A stretch of DNA of 64,000 nucleotides, taken from assembly GCA_947471745.1 (NCBI GenBank), contig CANJKZ010000262.1, forward strand, positions 566,501-630,500. The letters run 5' to 3'. This stretch comes from Closterium sp. Naga37s-1. Taxonomy: Eukaryota; Streptophyta; Zygnematophyceae; Desmidiales; Closteriaceae. This document shows, piece after piece, positions 32,301 to 42,437 of the stretch (the first letter of the stretch is position 1; each line of letters opens with the position of its first letter). The notes under the pieces are model-generated. The model saw nothing but the letters and a program-made list of their open reading frames with translations. It made no database searches and was not told where the DNA came from. The position numbers and the translations under genes are program-made.

Positions 32301-33225
32301 CCCCCGTAGCCGAAGTTGGATTGGAGAATGCCGCGCTCGCAATAGCGCCCCACATACTCTCTCCGTAGTCCTCCTCCGCTGCTGCCTCTGGGTTCTCCTC
32401 ACCCTTTTGCTGCTCCTTGGTTGCTGCACCACTCTCCTTAGGTTCACTGAACTTGCTGGTCCCTCCAGGTTTGCTCTTCTTGAGCTCATTCTCCTTAGCG
32501 CGACCGTTCGCGCCATCATCGCTACCGACCGCTCCATCCTTGGTGCTGATGCTTGCTGCCACTTGCCTCTCCTTAGGCATAGGGACCACTGGGATCTGCC
32601 ACATCTCGTTGTAGACATCCCTGTCCTCATGAAGGTCCCAAAGAATTCGATCGCCAAGCCTTGCGGTGTAGGTCTTGGCTCCCTTCGAGTTCGTGTCCAT
32701 GCCGGCCTTTGCCAACCGCCGCACGGAAATCAGGTTTGCAGCAAGGCTGGGCACCCAAAGCACGTTCTTGAGGCCCACCATCTTCCCATCAGCACCCTTG
32801 AACATGGCCTTGCCCATGCCTTTCACCTCTGCTCGCTGCCCCAAAGCCGATGTGACATGCTTCACCGGTGACGGCTCGAGTTCGGTGAGCAAGTCCGGGC
32901 GAGGTGTCATGCTATAGGTAGCGCCACTATCAATCACCCAATAGTCCAGGGGGTGTAGGGTCACCTTCCCCACAGCTGCTGGCTCCTCAAAGCCTTCATC
33001 CTTCTCTGGACCAGCCGGTACTTGCGTCGACACGAAGTAGAATAGACCCGGGTATCGATCGTCGCTCGGGTCCTTGTCGTTGTCTCCGCTCTTCATGTTT
33101 GCAGCTCCGCCACCGCGACCGCCACGGCCTCCACGGCCTCGTCCTCTCCCTCCTCCTGCTCCTCTACCCTCTTGGCCTTGAGCAGGGGTCCAACCATCAG
33201 GGAGTTTGTAGCAGTCGCGCCACAT
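29359..33225 (-). CDS. Element A pol polyprotein (Copia order)
   Basis: 1288 codons. A protease-type site is seen in YWVIDSGATYSM, then a pre-integrase HRRMGH region, and integrase with DVVGPL, RTDRGGEF and NGIAERANR. An acidic linker follows, then reverse transcriptase with WLFKIKSDADGKIERYKSRL and YVDDILIF, and RNase H with YSDASYASEPEDMTSVGGF and SSVESEYMAL. The integrase-before-RT order defines Copia. The frame looks open throughout. Confidence 0.93.
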   Translation of the reverse strand: MWRDCYKLPDGWTPAQGQEGRGAGGGRGRGRGGRGGRGGGAANMKSGDNDKDPSDDRYPGLFYFVSTQVPAGPEKDEGFEEPAAVGKVTLHPLDYWVIDSGATYSMTPRPDLLTELEPSPVKHVTSALGQRAEVKGMGKAMFKGADGKMVGLKNVLWVPSLAANLISVRRLAKAGMDTNSKGAKTYTARLGDRILWDLHEDRDVYNEMWQIPVVPMPKERQVAASISTKDGAVGSDDGANGRAKENELKKSKPGGTSKFSEPKESGAATKEQQKGEENPEAAAEEDYGESMWGAIASAAFSNPTSATGECDWLTLHRRMGHVALPILQQLVKNEMVAGIRVKGEPDEVLGCPTCIQAKFTRFLFPSSEATAKAPLDEVVMDVVGPLKLGAAGAEYFLTIVDVYTRMTWVYVLAKKSDVAETLKTDWFPMVERQQDRLVKSIRTDRGGEFLSKEFGLWLKKNGIRHSLTMPYPPAMNGIAERANRTITEAARGLLIEAGLPDYFWPDAVRSACVAKNRALTHVGADKWVPYVEWLGRKPKVDMLRVFGCMCMALVPKHLRHNKLGAKAVWAVHLGMAQNSKGWLLWDPFTKKFLVSRDCKFMENFMYKDWKAENEAKIGVRFGEVKSSGLEHVELPLELSSGSTTTRQSSLVNGGEEANDAEEEEEEVQQVSERAPSLPSRTTSAPRIRATPQQCQGLQVPAAEEEGRGKRRVQPPNRLTYDAPGKQGKTALAGAAMMVGDDEESDYEECAFAFFSPVEMPGEPATLKEALESSDAEEWKKAMESELKSIEENDTFELVELPEGRTAITSKWLFKIKSDADGKIERYKSRLVAKGYQQKEKVDFKELFAPVVKPTTLRTLFAGAAIKGWVVKQMDIVTAFLNGILEEEIFMAQPEGFDDGSGRVWKLKKALYGLKQAPRQWYMKLREVLEGIGFTPSTADHSLFMLGEGEQRSFMVVYVDDILIFSPSSDLVKEVMLKLQDKFKCKALGDVSFYLGLHIKRDVEKRCMRVHQRKYLEALAANFGQSEGHVATPFPSGFKCVKGPEEESVGEEERRRFHSLVGSLMYAAVNTRPDVAFATGQLARVVQCPNEKQVAAGMRVAKYLGQTPTVGLQYSAAAQRRQKGADGVEPGRLFLTAYSDASYASEPEDMTSVGGFICCVGGGPTAWESKKQVDQALSSVESEYMALFRAVREIVWQRRLLAELGEEQQGPTPLYCDIQGAIALAKNPVLHGLTKHMRVKWHWTRSMVTAGEVELRYVKTTGQPADMMTKRLVEQQHWKCCKLAGMALN

Positions 33226-33360
33226 GTGTCCGCTCTTGTGGCAATAGTGACACTCGCCGTCGAATCGGCCGCGACCGCGTCCGTAGCTCTTGTCATCGCT
33301 GCCGTAACCGCCACTCCTGCGGCCTCCGCCGAAGTTGCTGCCACCAAACCTTCCTCCCCC

Positions 33361-34161
33361 TCATCCTCTGCCTCTTCCTCGACCATATCCACGGCCGATG
33401 CTCGCTGCCCCAGCGCCATCCGCACTCGCCAACTCACGGCGGCGGAAATCCTCTTGAAGGATAGCTCGCTTCACGTCTTCAAGCGAGAGGCGGGGCAAGT
33501 CGCGATTAAGGTTGATGATGAGCGAGGACCATGACTCTGGGAGTAAGGCCAGCAACTTGGTCTTCTTTTGGAGCTCACTGTAGTTCAAATCAGCTCCCTC
33601 AAGCCGCGTCAACAAGTCGAAGAATTTCTGCACCCCTTCTTCAACCGCTTCGTTTTCTTCAATTCGTAGTGCCGCCATTTGCCGTTCCAACACCACCGCT
33701 ACCGCCGCTGTTGCAGGAGCATGTACACCCTTGAGAGCAGCCCATGCCTTTGGTCCTTTCTCTGGTTCACGCTGGAATGGCTTGATGTGACGGATCTGAC
33801 TGCTCCCCAACGCTTGCCCAAGTAAGAGATAGCCTTGTGCGCTCTTCCGCACCCACGGGCTCTTCTCCGGGTCGTTCTCGGGGCGCTTCTCCATTCCTTC
33901 CATCACCTCCAGCAGGTCATAGTGGTCAAAGATGTTCTCCATCTTGAAGGACCATTCAGCAAAGTTGTCACCGTTGAACTTGTCAAGCCCAAACACCCTA
34001 GGCTCATCCCTAGGTGGGCCAAGACTTGGTTGCATGGGCGCCATGGCTGAATCACGGGGTTGGCCTTGAGCTTGAGCTTCTCCACTGCCACCAGCACCTC
34101 TGCCACCCCTTTCCTCAGGTCCAGAAATTGTCGAAACTGCTCCAAGGGGCTCTGATACCAC
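33361..34161 (-). CDS. Element A gag
   Basis: 266 codons of UBN2-type gag (FGLDKFNGDNFAEWSFKMEN, then FFDLLTRLEGADLNYSELQK). The tail is rich in Gly and Arg. It lies just upstream of pol in transcription. Confidence 0.88.
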   Translation of the reverse strand: MVSEPLGAVSTISGPEERGGRGAGGSGEAQAQGQPRDSAMAPMQPSLGPPRDEPRVFGLDKFNGDNFAEWSFKMENIFDHYDLLEVMEGMEKRPENDPEKSPWVRKSAQGYLLLGQALGSSQIRHIKPFQREPEKGPKAWAALKGVHAPATAAVAVVLERQMAALRIEENEAVEEGVQKFFDLLTRLEGADLNYSELQKKTKLLALLPESWSSLIINLNRDLPRLSLEDVKRAILQEDFRRRELASADGAGAASIGRGYGRGRGRG

Positions 34162-34989
34162 TTGTTATAGTCACAATAGGCTTGAATGTGCCTAAAACGA
34201 AAGATAGAGAGCACAGACGGATTTCTGCACAGCGGCTTCAAACATTGATAGCGTTCTGCTCACAGCTGCAAATGACCTGATCCAAATTGGATCTGGAGCG
34301 TCTTCACGTCGTCTACAATTAGCAATTTAGATTGCACGATTTGATAAAGAATTGACGACACAGCGTCGGTTTGAACGAACGGTACTATGGCAGCCACTAT
34401 AGTCTTAGAACACAAGATAGGAAGAGTTACGAGTTGGGAATGACTCCCAGCTCCTACAAACCCCAAGAGTCACTGAGGTACAGTGATGTGTAACAGTGCC
34501 ACACTGTCCCCAACCACGAAGGGTCTCGAAACTACCCTTCACTAGGGCCTACACCAAGTGAAATGTTACACTACACAAAGTAATGTAACTGTCTTCAATA
34601 TCTTGAGGTGTACCCTTTTGGCGAGCTTCGAAATCACTTGAGGCTTGACACCAAGGCTCGGGCTCTTCATCACAAACTCATCCTTGAGTTCTTGATGGGT
34701 CTGCTGCACACACCTGCGACACGCCGAACGTTCGACACAGGACAAAATAGAAACCGCGCACGACAAAATAGAAACCGCGCGCGAGACACAAACGACCGCG
34801 TAACACGCGTCTAGCGATAACTCGCTATTGACTCGACACACACACTCGACATCATGACTCAACATTCACACACAATTATAAGCATGATATATATATTATC
34901 CCATGCCCTCATACCATTCCATACACACACACATTCACGCACACGGACAACAAGCCGAGTGCAAACCGTAGGGTTGCACCAACACACTC

Positions 34990-35467
34990 CCCTTCGCTTC
35001 TGGAGTGTCGCTGCTGGTGACGTGGCTCTGTCCAGTCAGCAGCATGCAATATTCGAACTTCGACTTTCCGAGCTTCTTGGTCAAGTAATCAGCTGCCATC
35101 TCGGATGTGGGGCAGTAAGACAGCTCAAGTCTCCCCTTCTCGATCTCGTCCTTTACGAAGAAATATCGCAGGGCGATATGCTTCGTCCTGTTCGCGAATC
35201 CGTTTTTGTTGGCTATGCGAATTCCCGACTGGTTGTCGCAGAACAAGGAGAAGCTGGGTAACTGAGCCAGCTTCGCTTCCTCCAGGAGTTCGCGAAGGTA
35301 CAATCCTTCCTTGGTGGCTGAACAGAGTGCGATATATTCTGCTTTGGCTGAGGAGAGAGTGATTAATTCCTGCTTACTCGACTGCCACGAGATAGGTCCG
35401 ATAGGCTCGAGACGGTAGATGTAGCCTATGCGCGAGCGCCTGTTGTCAGAATCCCCGGCGTGGTCGG
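34990..35467 (-). mobile_element. Element B piece: RNase H end
   Basis: Encodes a Copia RNase H end (FCDNQSGIRIANKNGF, TKHIALRYFFVKDEIEKG, ADYLTKKLGKSKFEYC). It is a different lineage from the RNase H of element A next to it. Confidence 0.85.
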
Positions 35468-35837
35468 CGTCGTGTTAGAATCCAGAATAGAACGAGAATG
35501 AATGAAACTAGGTAGGAGGGGGATACAAGTAGGAAACCCTAACAAAGCTGTACCCCCTAAGGCTAAACCCACTATAGCCTACACAATATGAACATATAAT
35601 GTTTGACACACCCCCATAGGCTAAGTGGGAGACAACCAGATGGTCACAAGACCAGTCAAAGCAAAGCAAAGCAAGCTCAGGGTGGATCTCAAGGAAACCA
35701 CACAAATTCTGAGCACAAGCAAGTGGTCACAAGACCAGTTCACATGCAGGTTGATAGTATAACAAGAGATACAGTGATCACAACCTAGCAAGAGTAAACA
35801 AGCAGGTATATATATAGAGATCACAGTACAAGCAGAG

Positions 35838-38800
35838 TCAAGAAGTAAGCAAGTGAGGCCCAATAGGCACGAGGCCTAGAACAGTACAGAAGCGCTGATG
35901 GTCACAAGGCTGAAGCGCCTTGGTGAACACATCAGCAGTGTTGGCCCGAGTGGCCACGTAACGCAGACGAAGCTGACCGCGCTGCTGCAGCTCTCGAGCA
36001 AGGAAGTAGCGCAGAGCGATATGCTTCGTTCTGTGCTCCAGTCTGTGCTCCTCACACAAGGCAATGGCAGCCTTGTTGTCGACGTACAGCACTGGAGGAG
36101 AACGAGGCCGCCCTCCCAAGTCGGTCAGCAGGTAGGTGAGCCAGCGTAACTCCTGTGCAGCCATGGCTGTGGCGTAGATCTCAGCCTCACAACTGGAGCT
36201 GAGAACAGAAGACGAGCGTGTAGAACGCCAAGAAACTGAACCAGAGCCAAGGCTGAAGGTGTAACCCTGAGACGACCGCTGAGTAGCCTGGTCGTCAGCC
36301 CAAGACGCGTCTGAGTGCCCAGTGAGTACAACTCGGTCTCGTCCTCCAAGCACTAGCCCCATGCCCGACGTACTGCACAAGTAGCGCAACACCCTCTTAG
36401 CGGCATCCATGTGCTCCTTCCGGTGACGGCCAGGAGCGACATAGCGTGCAAGGATGCTAAGAGGGTATGCAAGGTCAGGTCGAGTGCAGGTCATCAGGTA
36501 CATGAGGCAGCCCACAAGCTCTGGATACGGGCCACTCGGCTCTACGGACTCATCCGAAGGCAGAGCTGAGAGCGAGTGACCGGTAGGCAGAGGAGTGGGC
36601 TGAGGCGAGGAGTACGTGAAGCGGAAGCGCTGAAGGACCTGCTGCACCATGTGTGACTGAGTCAAGGTGATGGTGCGCCGTGCTCTGTCCCGGGTGATCC
36701 GCAAGCCAAGATAGCTTGTCAGTTCACCCAGGTCTGTGCACGTGTGTCTCTTCTGCAGCTCCGACTTCACGTGGGCGAGTGCCGCAGTGTCTGCAGTGGC
36801 AAAGACCAAGTCGTCGACGTACACGAGGATGTAGAACGGCGGCAGCGAGGTGTCAGTGCGTAGAAACAGCGACGGGTCAGCAGTAGAAGGAGCGAACCCA
36901 AGAGCCGCAAGTGTAGTCCTCAGTGTGTCGTGCCACTCACGTGGCGCCTGTCGGAGACCGTAGACAGGCCGCCGGAGGCTCCACTGGGTACCAGGAGGGA
37001 ACGACCCAGTGAAGCCAGGTGGGTGGCGCAGCCAGATCTCCTCGTGCAGGCTGCCCTGTAGGAAAGCAGTGCTGAAGTCAAGAGAGTGGAGCTCGTAGTC
37101 ACGCTGAGCGGCGACGTGCAGTAGAACCCGAAGAGTGGTCATCTTCGGGGTCGGGGAGAAGGTCTGGAAGAAGTCAACTCCCTCTCGCTGACTGAAGCCT
37201 CGTGCAACGTAACGCGCCTTGAAGACAGGCGGAGAACCCGGCGGCCGCTTCACCCTGAAAATCCACATGCCACTGACGATGTTCGCCCCAGGTGGGGGAA
37301 CCTCGTCGACGTAGGTGCCTGTGGACTTCCAGGAAGCCATCTCTACGTCCATGGCTGTCTGCCACTGAGAGGAGTAGGGACCCTCTATCGCCTCTGCGTA
37401 AGAGCGCGGAGTCGGGATGTCTGGTGCATCCGGGTCTCCCTCAGGGGCAACTAGCATGGACACGAGATGAGGTAAAGCAGCGGCAAAGCACTCAAACTCC
37501 TCCTGCCTGTCCTCAAGGACGTCCGTGCCAAGAGCACACTCACCCCCGACGGACGGAGGACAGACAGACTCAGACTCAGCAACTAGGCTAGCGGCGTAGT
37601 CTAGACGACAAGTGGCAGCAAAGTCGACAAGCTCGGCAACTAAGGCAGACGCAGCAGTGGACTCAAAGGAAGGGTCAGTGACAACAGTAGCCAGGAGACG
37701 CGTGACAGTAGGACTGGCAGCACGAAGAGAGTCAGACTCAGGGTCAGCAAGAGCAGGAAGAGAGGACGCAGGAGGAGCCGGGAGAGGGACACGCTGGGGA
37801 GCAGTGGAAGGACGAAGCGCCATCTGGTGAGTGCCTGGGACAGCAGGAGGACGCTGACGCGGGACGCGACGACCAGTGTGAGCAGCACGAACAGGCGACG
37901 CTCGACGAGACTCAGGCGACGCAGGACGAGACTCAGGCTCACGACGCTCCGTAAGACCTCCAGTCGGACCAGTGTAAGGAGAAGGACCAGGGAGAGGGGA
38001 GGCAGATGGTAACTGTGACTGCGACTGGACAGACGGAGGACACTCTAAGGAGGGAGGAGGACAAGGAGGAGGAGGCTGACCAAGAACCTGCTGAAGGAGC
38101 GGAACGAAGTACGGCCGCGGCCGCGCAGCGTCTCCAGAACCAGCAGAGACACCAGCGCCAGGGTCCTCAGCACCAGCAGCAGCTCCACCTCCACGGTCCT
38201 CAGCACCAGCAGCAGCTCCGACTCCAGGGTCCGCAGCACCAGCAGCAACTCCAACGCCCGGGTCCGCAGTACCAGCAGCAGCTCCAACGCCCGGGTCCTC
38301 AGCACCAGCAGCACCTCCAGAAGAAGCAGCACCTCCAGCAGCTCCAGCAGCCCCAGCACCAGCAGCACCTCCAGCAGCTCCAGCAGCACCAGCAGTACCA
38401 CCAGCACCAGCAGCACCTCCAGCAGCGTGAGCAGCACCAGCAGCTCCAGCACCAGCAGCACCTCCAGCAGCGCCAGAAGCACCGCCAGCAGCAGAACCTC
38501 CAGCAGCTGGGTCTGCGACACTAGGAGCGCCACTACGAAGACTGCAGCGCCGTGCGTACCACTCTCGGAGTCGCTGGGGAGAGGGCAGCTCCCGCCTAGG
38601 AGGGGAAGCACTAGCACCAGCTCCAGCAGTACTCCTGGCTCCAGAAGCACCTCTCCTGAGGCTGCAGTACTGTAAGTACCACTCACGCAGCTGCTGCGAG
38701 GAGAGAGCTCCTCCAGGTGTAGCACTCCCAGGCTCAGTACCTCCAGACTCAGCACCCCCAGACTCAGCACCCGCAGGCTCCGCACCCCCAGGCTCAGCAC

Positions 38801-41087
38801 CCCCAGACTCCGCAACCCCAGGCTCCGCACCCCCAGACTCCGCAACCCCAGGCTCCGCACCCCCAGGCTCCGCACCCCCAGGCTCCGCACGCTCAGGCTC
38901 AGCACCCTCAGGCTCAGCACCCCTAGCAGGACGAGAGTCGACAGCTACCTCGACAGGCTCAACCGGGTCTACCTGGGACACACCTGAGGGAGCGGCACCC
39001 TGAGGGGGGAGGGGGTCTACCACAGCAGCACCTGGCGCGAGGAAGAGAGGCGGGGGGGGAAGCGGGGCAGTGCGGTAGGGGAAGAGGCGGTAGTAGGGGA
39101 CGGACTCGTCGAAAGTGACGTCCTGAGAAGGCAGGACACGGCGCGAGGTGGGGTGGTAAAACTGCCAACCAGACGCGTCCGGGACAAAGCCAAGGAAGAC
39201 ACAAGGAACAGCGCGGGAGGAGAGCTTGTCCGCGGACGTATCGCGAACAAAGGCTCGAGATCCCCAGACCCGAAAGCGTGACGCATCGCCAACCTCTCCT
39301 GTCCAACGCAGTGTCGGCGAAGTCTCTGGAACGGAGACACGGGGCCAGAGGTTGAGCTGATGCGCAGCGTATCGGACTGCAAACGGCCACAGAAAGTGAG
39401 GGGCAGCCGCATGGATCAAGGAGGTACGAGCGACCTCCATGACCAAGCCAATGCGGCGCTCAGCAACCCCATTCTGCTGTGGAGAGGCCGGAAGTGTGAA
39501 CGACTGGCGGATGCCGTGCTCCGCACAGTAGGCTGCCAAGAGGTCGGAGGAGAACTCACCACCTCTGTCAGAGTGCAAGCGCAGGACAGAAAAGTCCGAG
39601 TGGAAACGCTCGCTGAGCTGGAGACGAGAAGCGCTGATCCAAGGGATCAAAACATCAGGGACCTCACCCTTGGTGCGCAAGGGGAAGACCGTGGTGTAGC
39701 GCGAGTAGTCGTCAACAACTATCAGGAAGTACCTCTCCTGACCCTGACCACGGACGCGGGCTGGGCCCCACACGTCCATGTGGAGCGTCTGCAAGGGAGC
39801 AGTCGTCGGGGGAAACGAGGAGGAGTGAGGAGCGGCGCGCTGCCGCCCCTCGACACAGGGAAGACAGGGAGGAGCAGGCGAGGGTGGGAGGGGAGGGAGA
39901 ACCCTGGGAAGACCAGAGACAAGGTACCGTTTGTGCATGGCACGAAGGCGCTGCACGGACGGGTGACCAAGTCGGTGGTGCCAGAGGACGGTCTCGTGCG
40001 CCAGAGAGCGACACGAGCAGGGGGCCGACAGCTGACCTGACGCAGACGCAGACGCAGCTACCTGAGGGGACTCAGTGGTCAGTGTGTACAGGTCCGACCC
40101 CGGCTGCCGAGTGAAGGTAGCCAGGTGACGGCCCATCCGAGCACACGTGCAGTGTGTCACGCGCTCGTAGGCAGGGGTGAACCGGTGAACACCCCCGTCC
40201 TGGAGCGCACAACCCGCCACCAAGTTCGTAGAGAATGAGGGGAGGTGGAGACCTGACAGTGTGCCCGACGGGACCGCAGGACAAGGAAGGACAGTGGAGG
40301 AGGTCGCAATGACCGGACCCCCAGAGGGGTCAGCGAGGGAGACAGCAACTGGCCGAGCAAGCGGCTCAAGGGCAGTGCGGTCACGAAAGAAACAGCGAGA
40401 AGCACCTGAGTCCAGAGTGAAGGTGTGCAGTGCCTCAGTCGACTCAGTACCAGGGGGCGCAGACTCACTAGCACCTAGAGCAGCAGCCTCACCAGCACCT
40501 GGGGTAGCAGACACGCGAGTACCGGGAGTGGTAGCCTCACCAGCACCTAGGGCAACAGACGCACTAGCACCTAGAGCGGCAGCCTCACTTACAGGACACG
40601 GCAGCTGCACCTGTCCACTACCAGAAGCTCCCGAACGACGCACTCCAGAGCGACTACCACTACGGCCACCCCGACAGCCCCAACTGGCGTACCACTCACG
40701 AAGCTGCTGGGGCGAAAGAGGACACGGCAGCTGCACCTGTCCACTACCAGAAGCTCCCGACCGACCCACTCCAGAGCGACTACCACTACGGCCACCCCGA
40801 CAGCCCCAACTAGCGTACCACGCACGAAGCTGCTGGGGCGAAAGAGGACACGGCAGCTGTACCTGTCCACTACCAGAAGCTCCCGACCGACCCACTCCAG
40901 AGCGACTACCACTACGGCCACCCCGACAGCCCCAACTAGCGTACCACTCACGAAGCTGCTGGGGCGTGAGGGACTCACGCGCACGGCCCTGGAGCTGCAT
41001 CTGGCCACGCCAGAAGCAGCAATAGTAGCAGTAGCGGGAGTAACAGCAGTAGCAGCAGTAGCAGCGGTAGCAGTGCTGGCAGGGCAA
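35838..41087 (-). CDS. Element C polyprotein: protease, integrase, RT, RNase H
   Basis: 1749 codons as an open frame. Three 126-bp repeats (40597-40975) code for LREWYASWGCRGGRSGSRSG-type units. Then come protease HTFTLDSGASRCFF, pre-integrase LWHHRLGHPS, integrase HMDVWGP, VDDYSRYT, LHSDRGGEFSS and QQNGVAERR. A long Gly/Ala/Pro/Glu-rich linker follows, then RT with WIFRVKRPPGS and YVDDLVF, and RNase H with HSDASWADD, SSCEAEIYA and TADVFTKAL. The Cys-rich start is repeat-derived and probably not the true start. Confidence 0.9.
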   Translation of the reverse strand: MPCQHCYRCYCCYCCYSRYCYYCCFWRGQMQLQGRARESLTPQQLREWYASWGCRGGRSGSRSGVGRSGASGSGQVQLPCPLSPQQLRAWYASWGCRGGRSGSRSGVGRSGASGSGQVQLPCPLSPQQLREWYASWGCRGGRSGSRSGVRRSGASGSGQVQLPCPVSEAAALGASASVALGAGEATTPGTRVSATPGAGEAAALGASESAPPGTESTEALHTFTLDSGASRCFFRDRTALEPLARPVAVSLADPSGGPVIATSSTVLPCPAVPSGTLSGLHLPSFSTNLVAGCALQDGGVHRFTPAYERVTHCTCARMGRHLATFTRQPGSDLYTLTTESPQVAASASASGQLSAPCSCRSLAHETVLWHHRLGHPSVQRLRAMHKRYLVSGLPRVLPPLPPSPAPPCLPCVEGRQRAAPHSSSFPPTTAPLQTLHMDVWGPARVRGQGQERYFLIVVDDYSRYTTVFPLRTKGEVPDVLIPWISASRLQLSERFHSDFSVLRLHSDRGGEFSSDLLAAYCAEHGIRQSFTLPASPQQNGVAERRIGLVMEVARTSLIHAAAPHFLWPFAVRYAAHQLNLWPRVSVPETSPTLRWTGEVGDASRFRVWGSRAFVRDTSADKLSSRAVPCVFLGFVPDASGWQFYHPTSRRVLPSQDVTFDESVPYYRLFPYRTAPLPPPPLFLAPGAAVVDPLPPQGAAPSGVSQVDPVEPVEVAVDSRPARGAEPEGAEPERAEPGGAEPGGAEPGVAESGGAEPGVAESGGAEPGGAEPAGAESGGAESGGTEPGSATPGGALSSQQLREWYLQYCSLRRGASGARSTAGAGASASPPRRELPSPQRLREWYARRCSLRSGAPSVADPAAGGSAAGGASGAAGGAAGAGAAGAAHAAGGAAGAGGTAGAAGAAGGAAGAGAAGAAGGAASSGGAAGAEDPGVGAAAGTADPGVGVAAGAADPGVGAAAGAEDRGGGAAAGAEDPGAGVSAGSGDAARPRPYFVPLLQQVLGQPPPPCPPPSLECPPSVQSQSQLPSASPLPGPSPYTGPTGGLTERREPESRPASPESRRASPVRAAHTGRRVPRQRPPAVPGTHQMALRPSTAPQRVPLPAPPASSLPALADPESDSLRAASPTVTRLLATVVTDPSFESTAASALVAELVDFAATCRLDYAASLVAESESVCPPSVGGECALGTDVLEDRQEEFECFAAALPHLVSMLVAPEGDPDAPDIPTPRSYAEAIEGPYSSQWQTAMDVEMASWKSTGTYVDEVPPPGANIVSGMWIFRVKRPPGSPPVFKARYVARGFSQREGVDFFQTFSPTPKMTTLRVLLHVAAQRDYELHSLDFSTAFLQGSLHEEIWLRHPPGFTGSFPPGTQWSLRRPVYGLRQAPREWHDTLRTTLAALGFAPSTADPSLFLRTDTSLPPFYILVYVDDLVFATADTAALAHVKSELQKRHTCTDLGELTSYLGLRITRDRARRTITLTQSHMVQQVLQRFRFTYSSPQPTPLPTGHSLSALPSDESVEPSGPYPELVGCLMYLMTCTRPDLAYPLSILARYVAPGRHRKEHMDAAKRVLRYLCSTSGMGLVLGGRDRVVLTGHSDASWADDQATQRSSQGYTFSLGSGSVSWRSTRSSSVLSSSCEAEIYATAMAAQELRWLTYLLTDLGGRPRSPPVLYVDNKAAIALCEEHRLEHRTKHIALRYFLARELQQRGQLRLRYVATRANTADVFTKALQPCDHQRFCTVLGLVPIGPHLLTS

Positions 41088-41429
41088 TGCTCACCAGTGG
41101 TCGGCGCGGCAGGCGCAAGACGGTGGCGACAGCGGGGCCGCTACAACTGCAGGGCGGGGCCGGGCCGCAGCAGGGAGCTCCGCGGCAGCTGCTGCACGGC
41201 GAGGCCGGGCCGCGACGGCAGCTGCTCCAGGTGCCAGGGGCGGCTCCTGCAGTGGCGGCTGCTCCAGAGGCCAGGGGCGGCTGCTGCAGCGGTTGGTGCT
41301 CCAGGGGCCAGGGGCGGCTGCTGCAGGGGCGGCTGCTCCAGGGGCGAGGGGCGGCTCCTGCAGTGGCGGCTGCTCCAGTGGCCAGGGGCGGCTGCTGCAG
41401 GGGCGGCTGCTCCAGAGGCCAGGCGCGGA

Positions 41430-42190
41430 TTAGGTCAGGGCGACGCGGCGAGCAGGGCGACGCGGCGGGCAGGTGGCGACGCCGCGGGCAGGGCGACGTG
41501 GCGGGAAGGTGACGACGCCGCGGGCAGGGCGACGCGGCGAGCAGGTGACGACGCCGCGAGCAGGGCGACGCGGCGGGCAGGGCGACGCGGCGAGCAGGTG
41601 ACGACGCCGCGAGCAGGGCGACGCCGCGAGCAGGTGGCGACGCCGCGGGCAGGGCGACGCGGCGAGCAGGTGACGACGCCGCGGGCAGGCGACGACGCCG
41701 CGGGCAGGCGACGACGCCGCGGGCAGGCGACGACGTCGCGGGCAGGGGCTACGTCGCGGGCAGGCGACGACGCCGCAGGCAGGCGACGACGCCGCGGGCA
41801 GGCGACGACGCCGCGGGCAGGCGACGACGCCGCGGGCAAGGGCTACGTCGCGGGCAGGTGACGACGCCGCGGGCAGGCGGCGACACCGCGGGCAGGGCGA
41901 CGCGGCGCGCGGCGAGAGCCTGCAGGGGCGGCGCGCGGTCGGGCAGAGGCTGCGCGCGGGCCTGACGAGTCTGCAGGGGCGGCTCTCGGGCCTGACGGGC
42001 CTGCAGAGGCGGCTCGGGGGGGGCCTGACGGGTCTGCAGAGGCGGCTCGGGGGCCTGACGGACCTGCAGGGGCGGCTCGAGGGCGCACGAGGGCGCTCGA
42101 GGGCGCACGAGGGCGCACGAGGGCGCACGAGGGCGCACGAAGGCGCACGAGGGCGCACGAGGGCGCACGAAGGCGCACTAGCAGAGAAAG
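41430..42190. repeat. GC-rich minisatellites in the element C leader
   Basis: CGCGGCGAGCAGG-type units at 41430-41900, GGCGGCTCGGGGGCCTGACG-type at 41930-42080 and GGGCGCACGAG units at 42080-42180. Open frames in all directions are artefacts. Confidence 0.9.
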
Positions 42191-42437
42191 GCGCACGAGG
42201 GCGCACGTAAGGTAGGGCGCACGAGGGCGCTTCTAGCGGAATAGTGGGCCCATAGTAGAAAGCGGTCCTAGGTAGCAACCTAGGCTCGTGATACCATGTT
42301 AGAATCCAGAATAGAACGAGAATGAATGAAACTAGGTAGGAGGGGGATACAAGTAGGAAACCCTAACAAAGCTGTACCCCCTAAGGCTAAACCCACTATA
42401 GCCTACACAATATGAACATATAATGTTTGACACGTCG

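Larger units (their letters stand above)
28499..34984 (-). mobile_element. Copia element A, nearly whole, inserted in B
   Basis: LTRs at 28499-29317 and 34163-34984, differing by about eight substitutions and one small indel, roughly 1 percent, so young. Target duplication CACTC on both sides (28494-28498 and 34985-34989). PBS TGGTATCAGAGC next to the 5' LTR; purine tract GAGGGGGAGT before the 3' LTR. The insertion falls at the junction of B's 3' LTR and its purine tract. gag and pol lie in two separate open frames. Confidence 0.93.
35473..42432 (-). mobile_element. Copia element C, very young, inserted in B
   Basis: LTRs at 35473-35608 and 42297-42432 (136 bp each), identical by eye. Target duplication CGTCG at 35468-35472 and 42433-42437. 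PBS TGGTATCACGAG next to the 5' LTR and purine tract CTATGGGGGTG before the 3' LTR. It carries a long pol frame, but I recognise no capsid-type gag. The 5' leader (about 41100-42280) is a set of GC-rich minisatellites. Confidence 0.93.

Noticed and set aside
34163-35472. One element with two internal regions sharing an LTR
   Set aside because: The 5-bp target duplication CACTC on both sides of A shows that A inserted at B's LTR border.
41073-42278. Arg/Ala/Pro-rich proteins
   Set aside because: They are open in four or more frames because the leader minisatellites lack stop codons.
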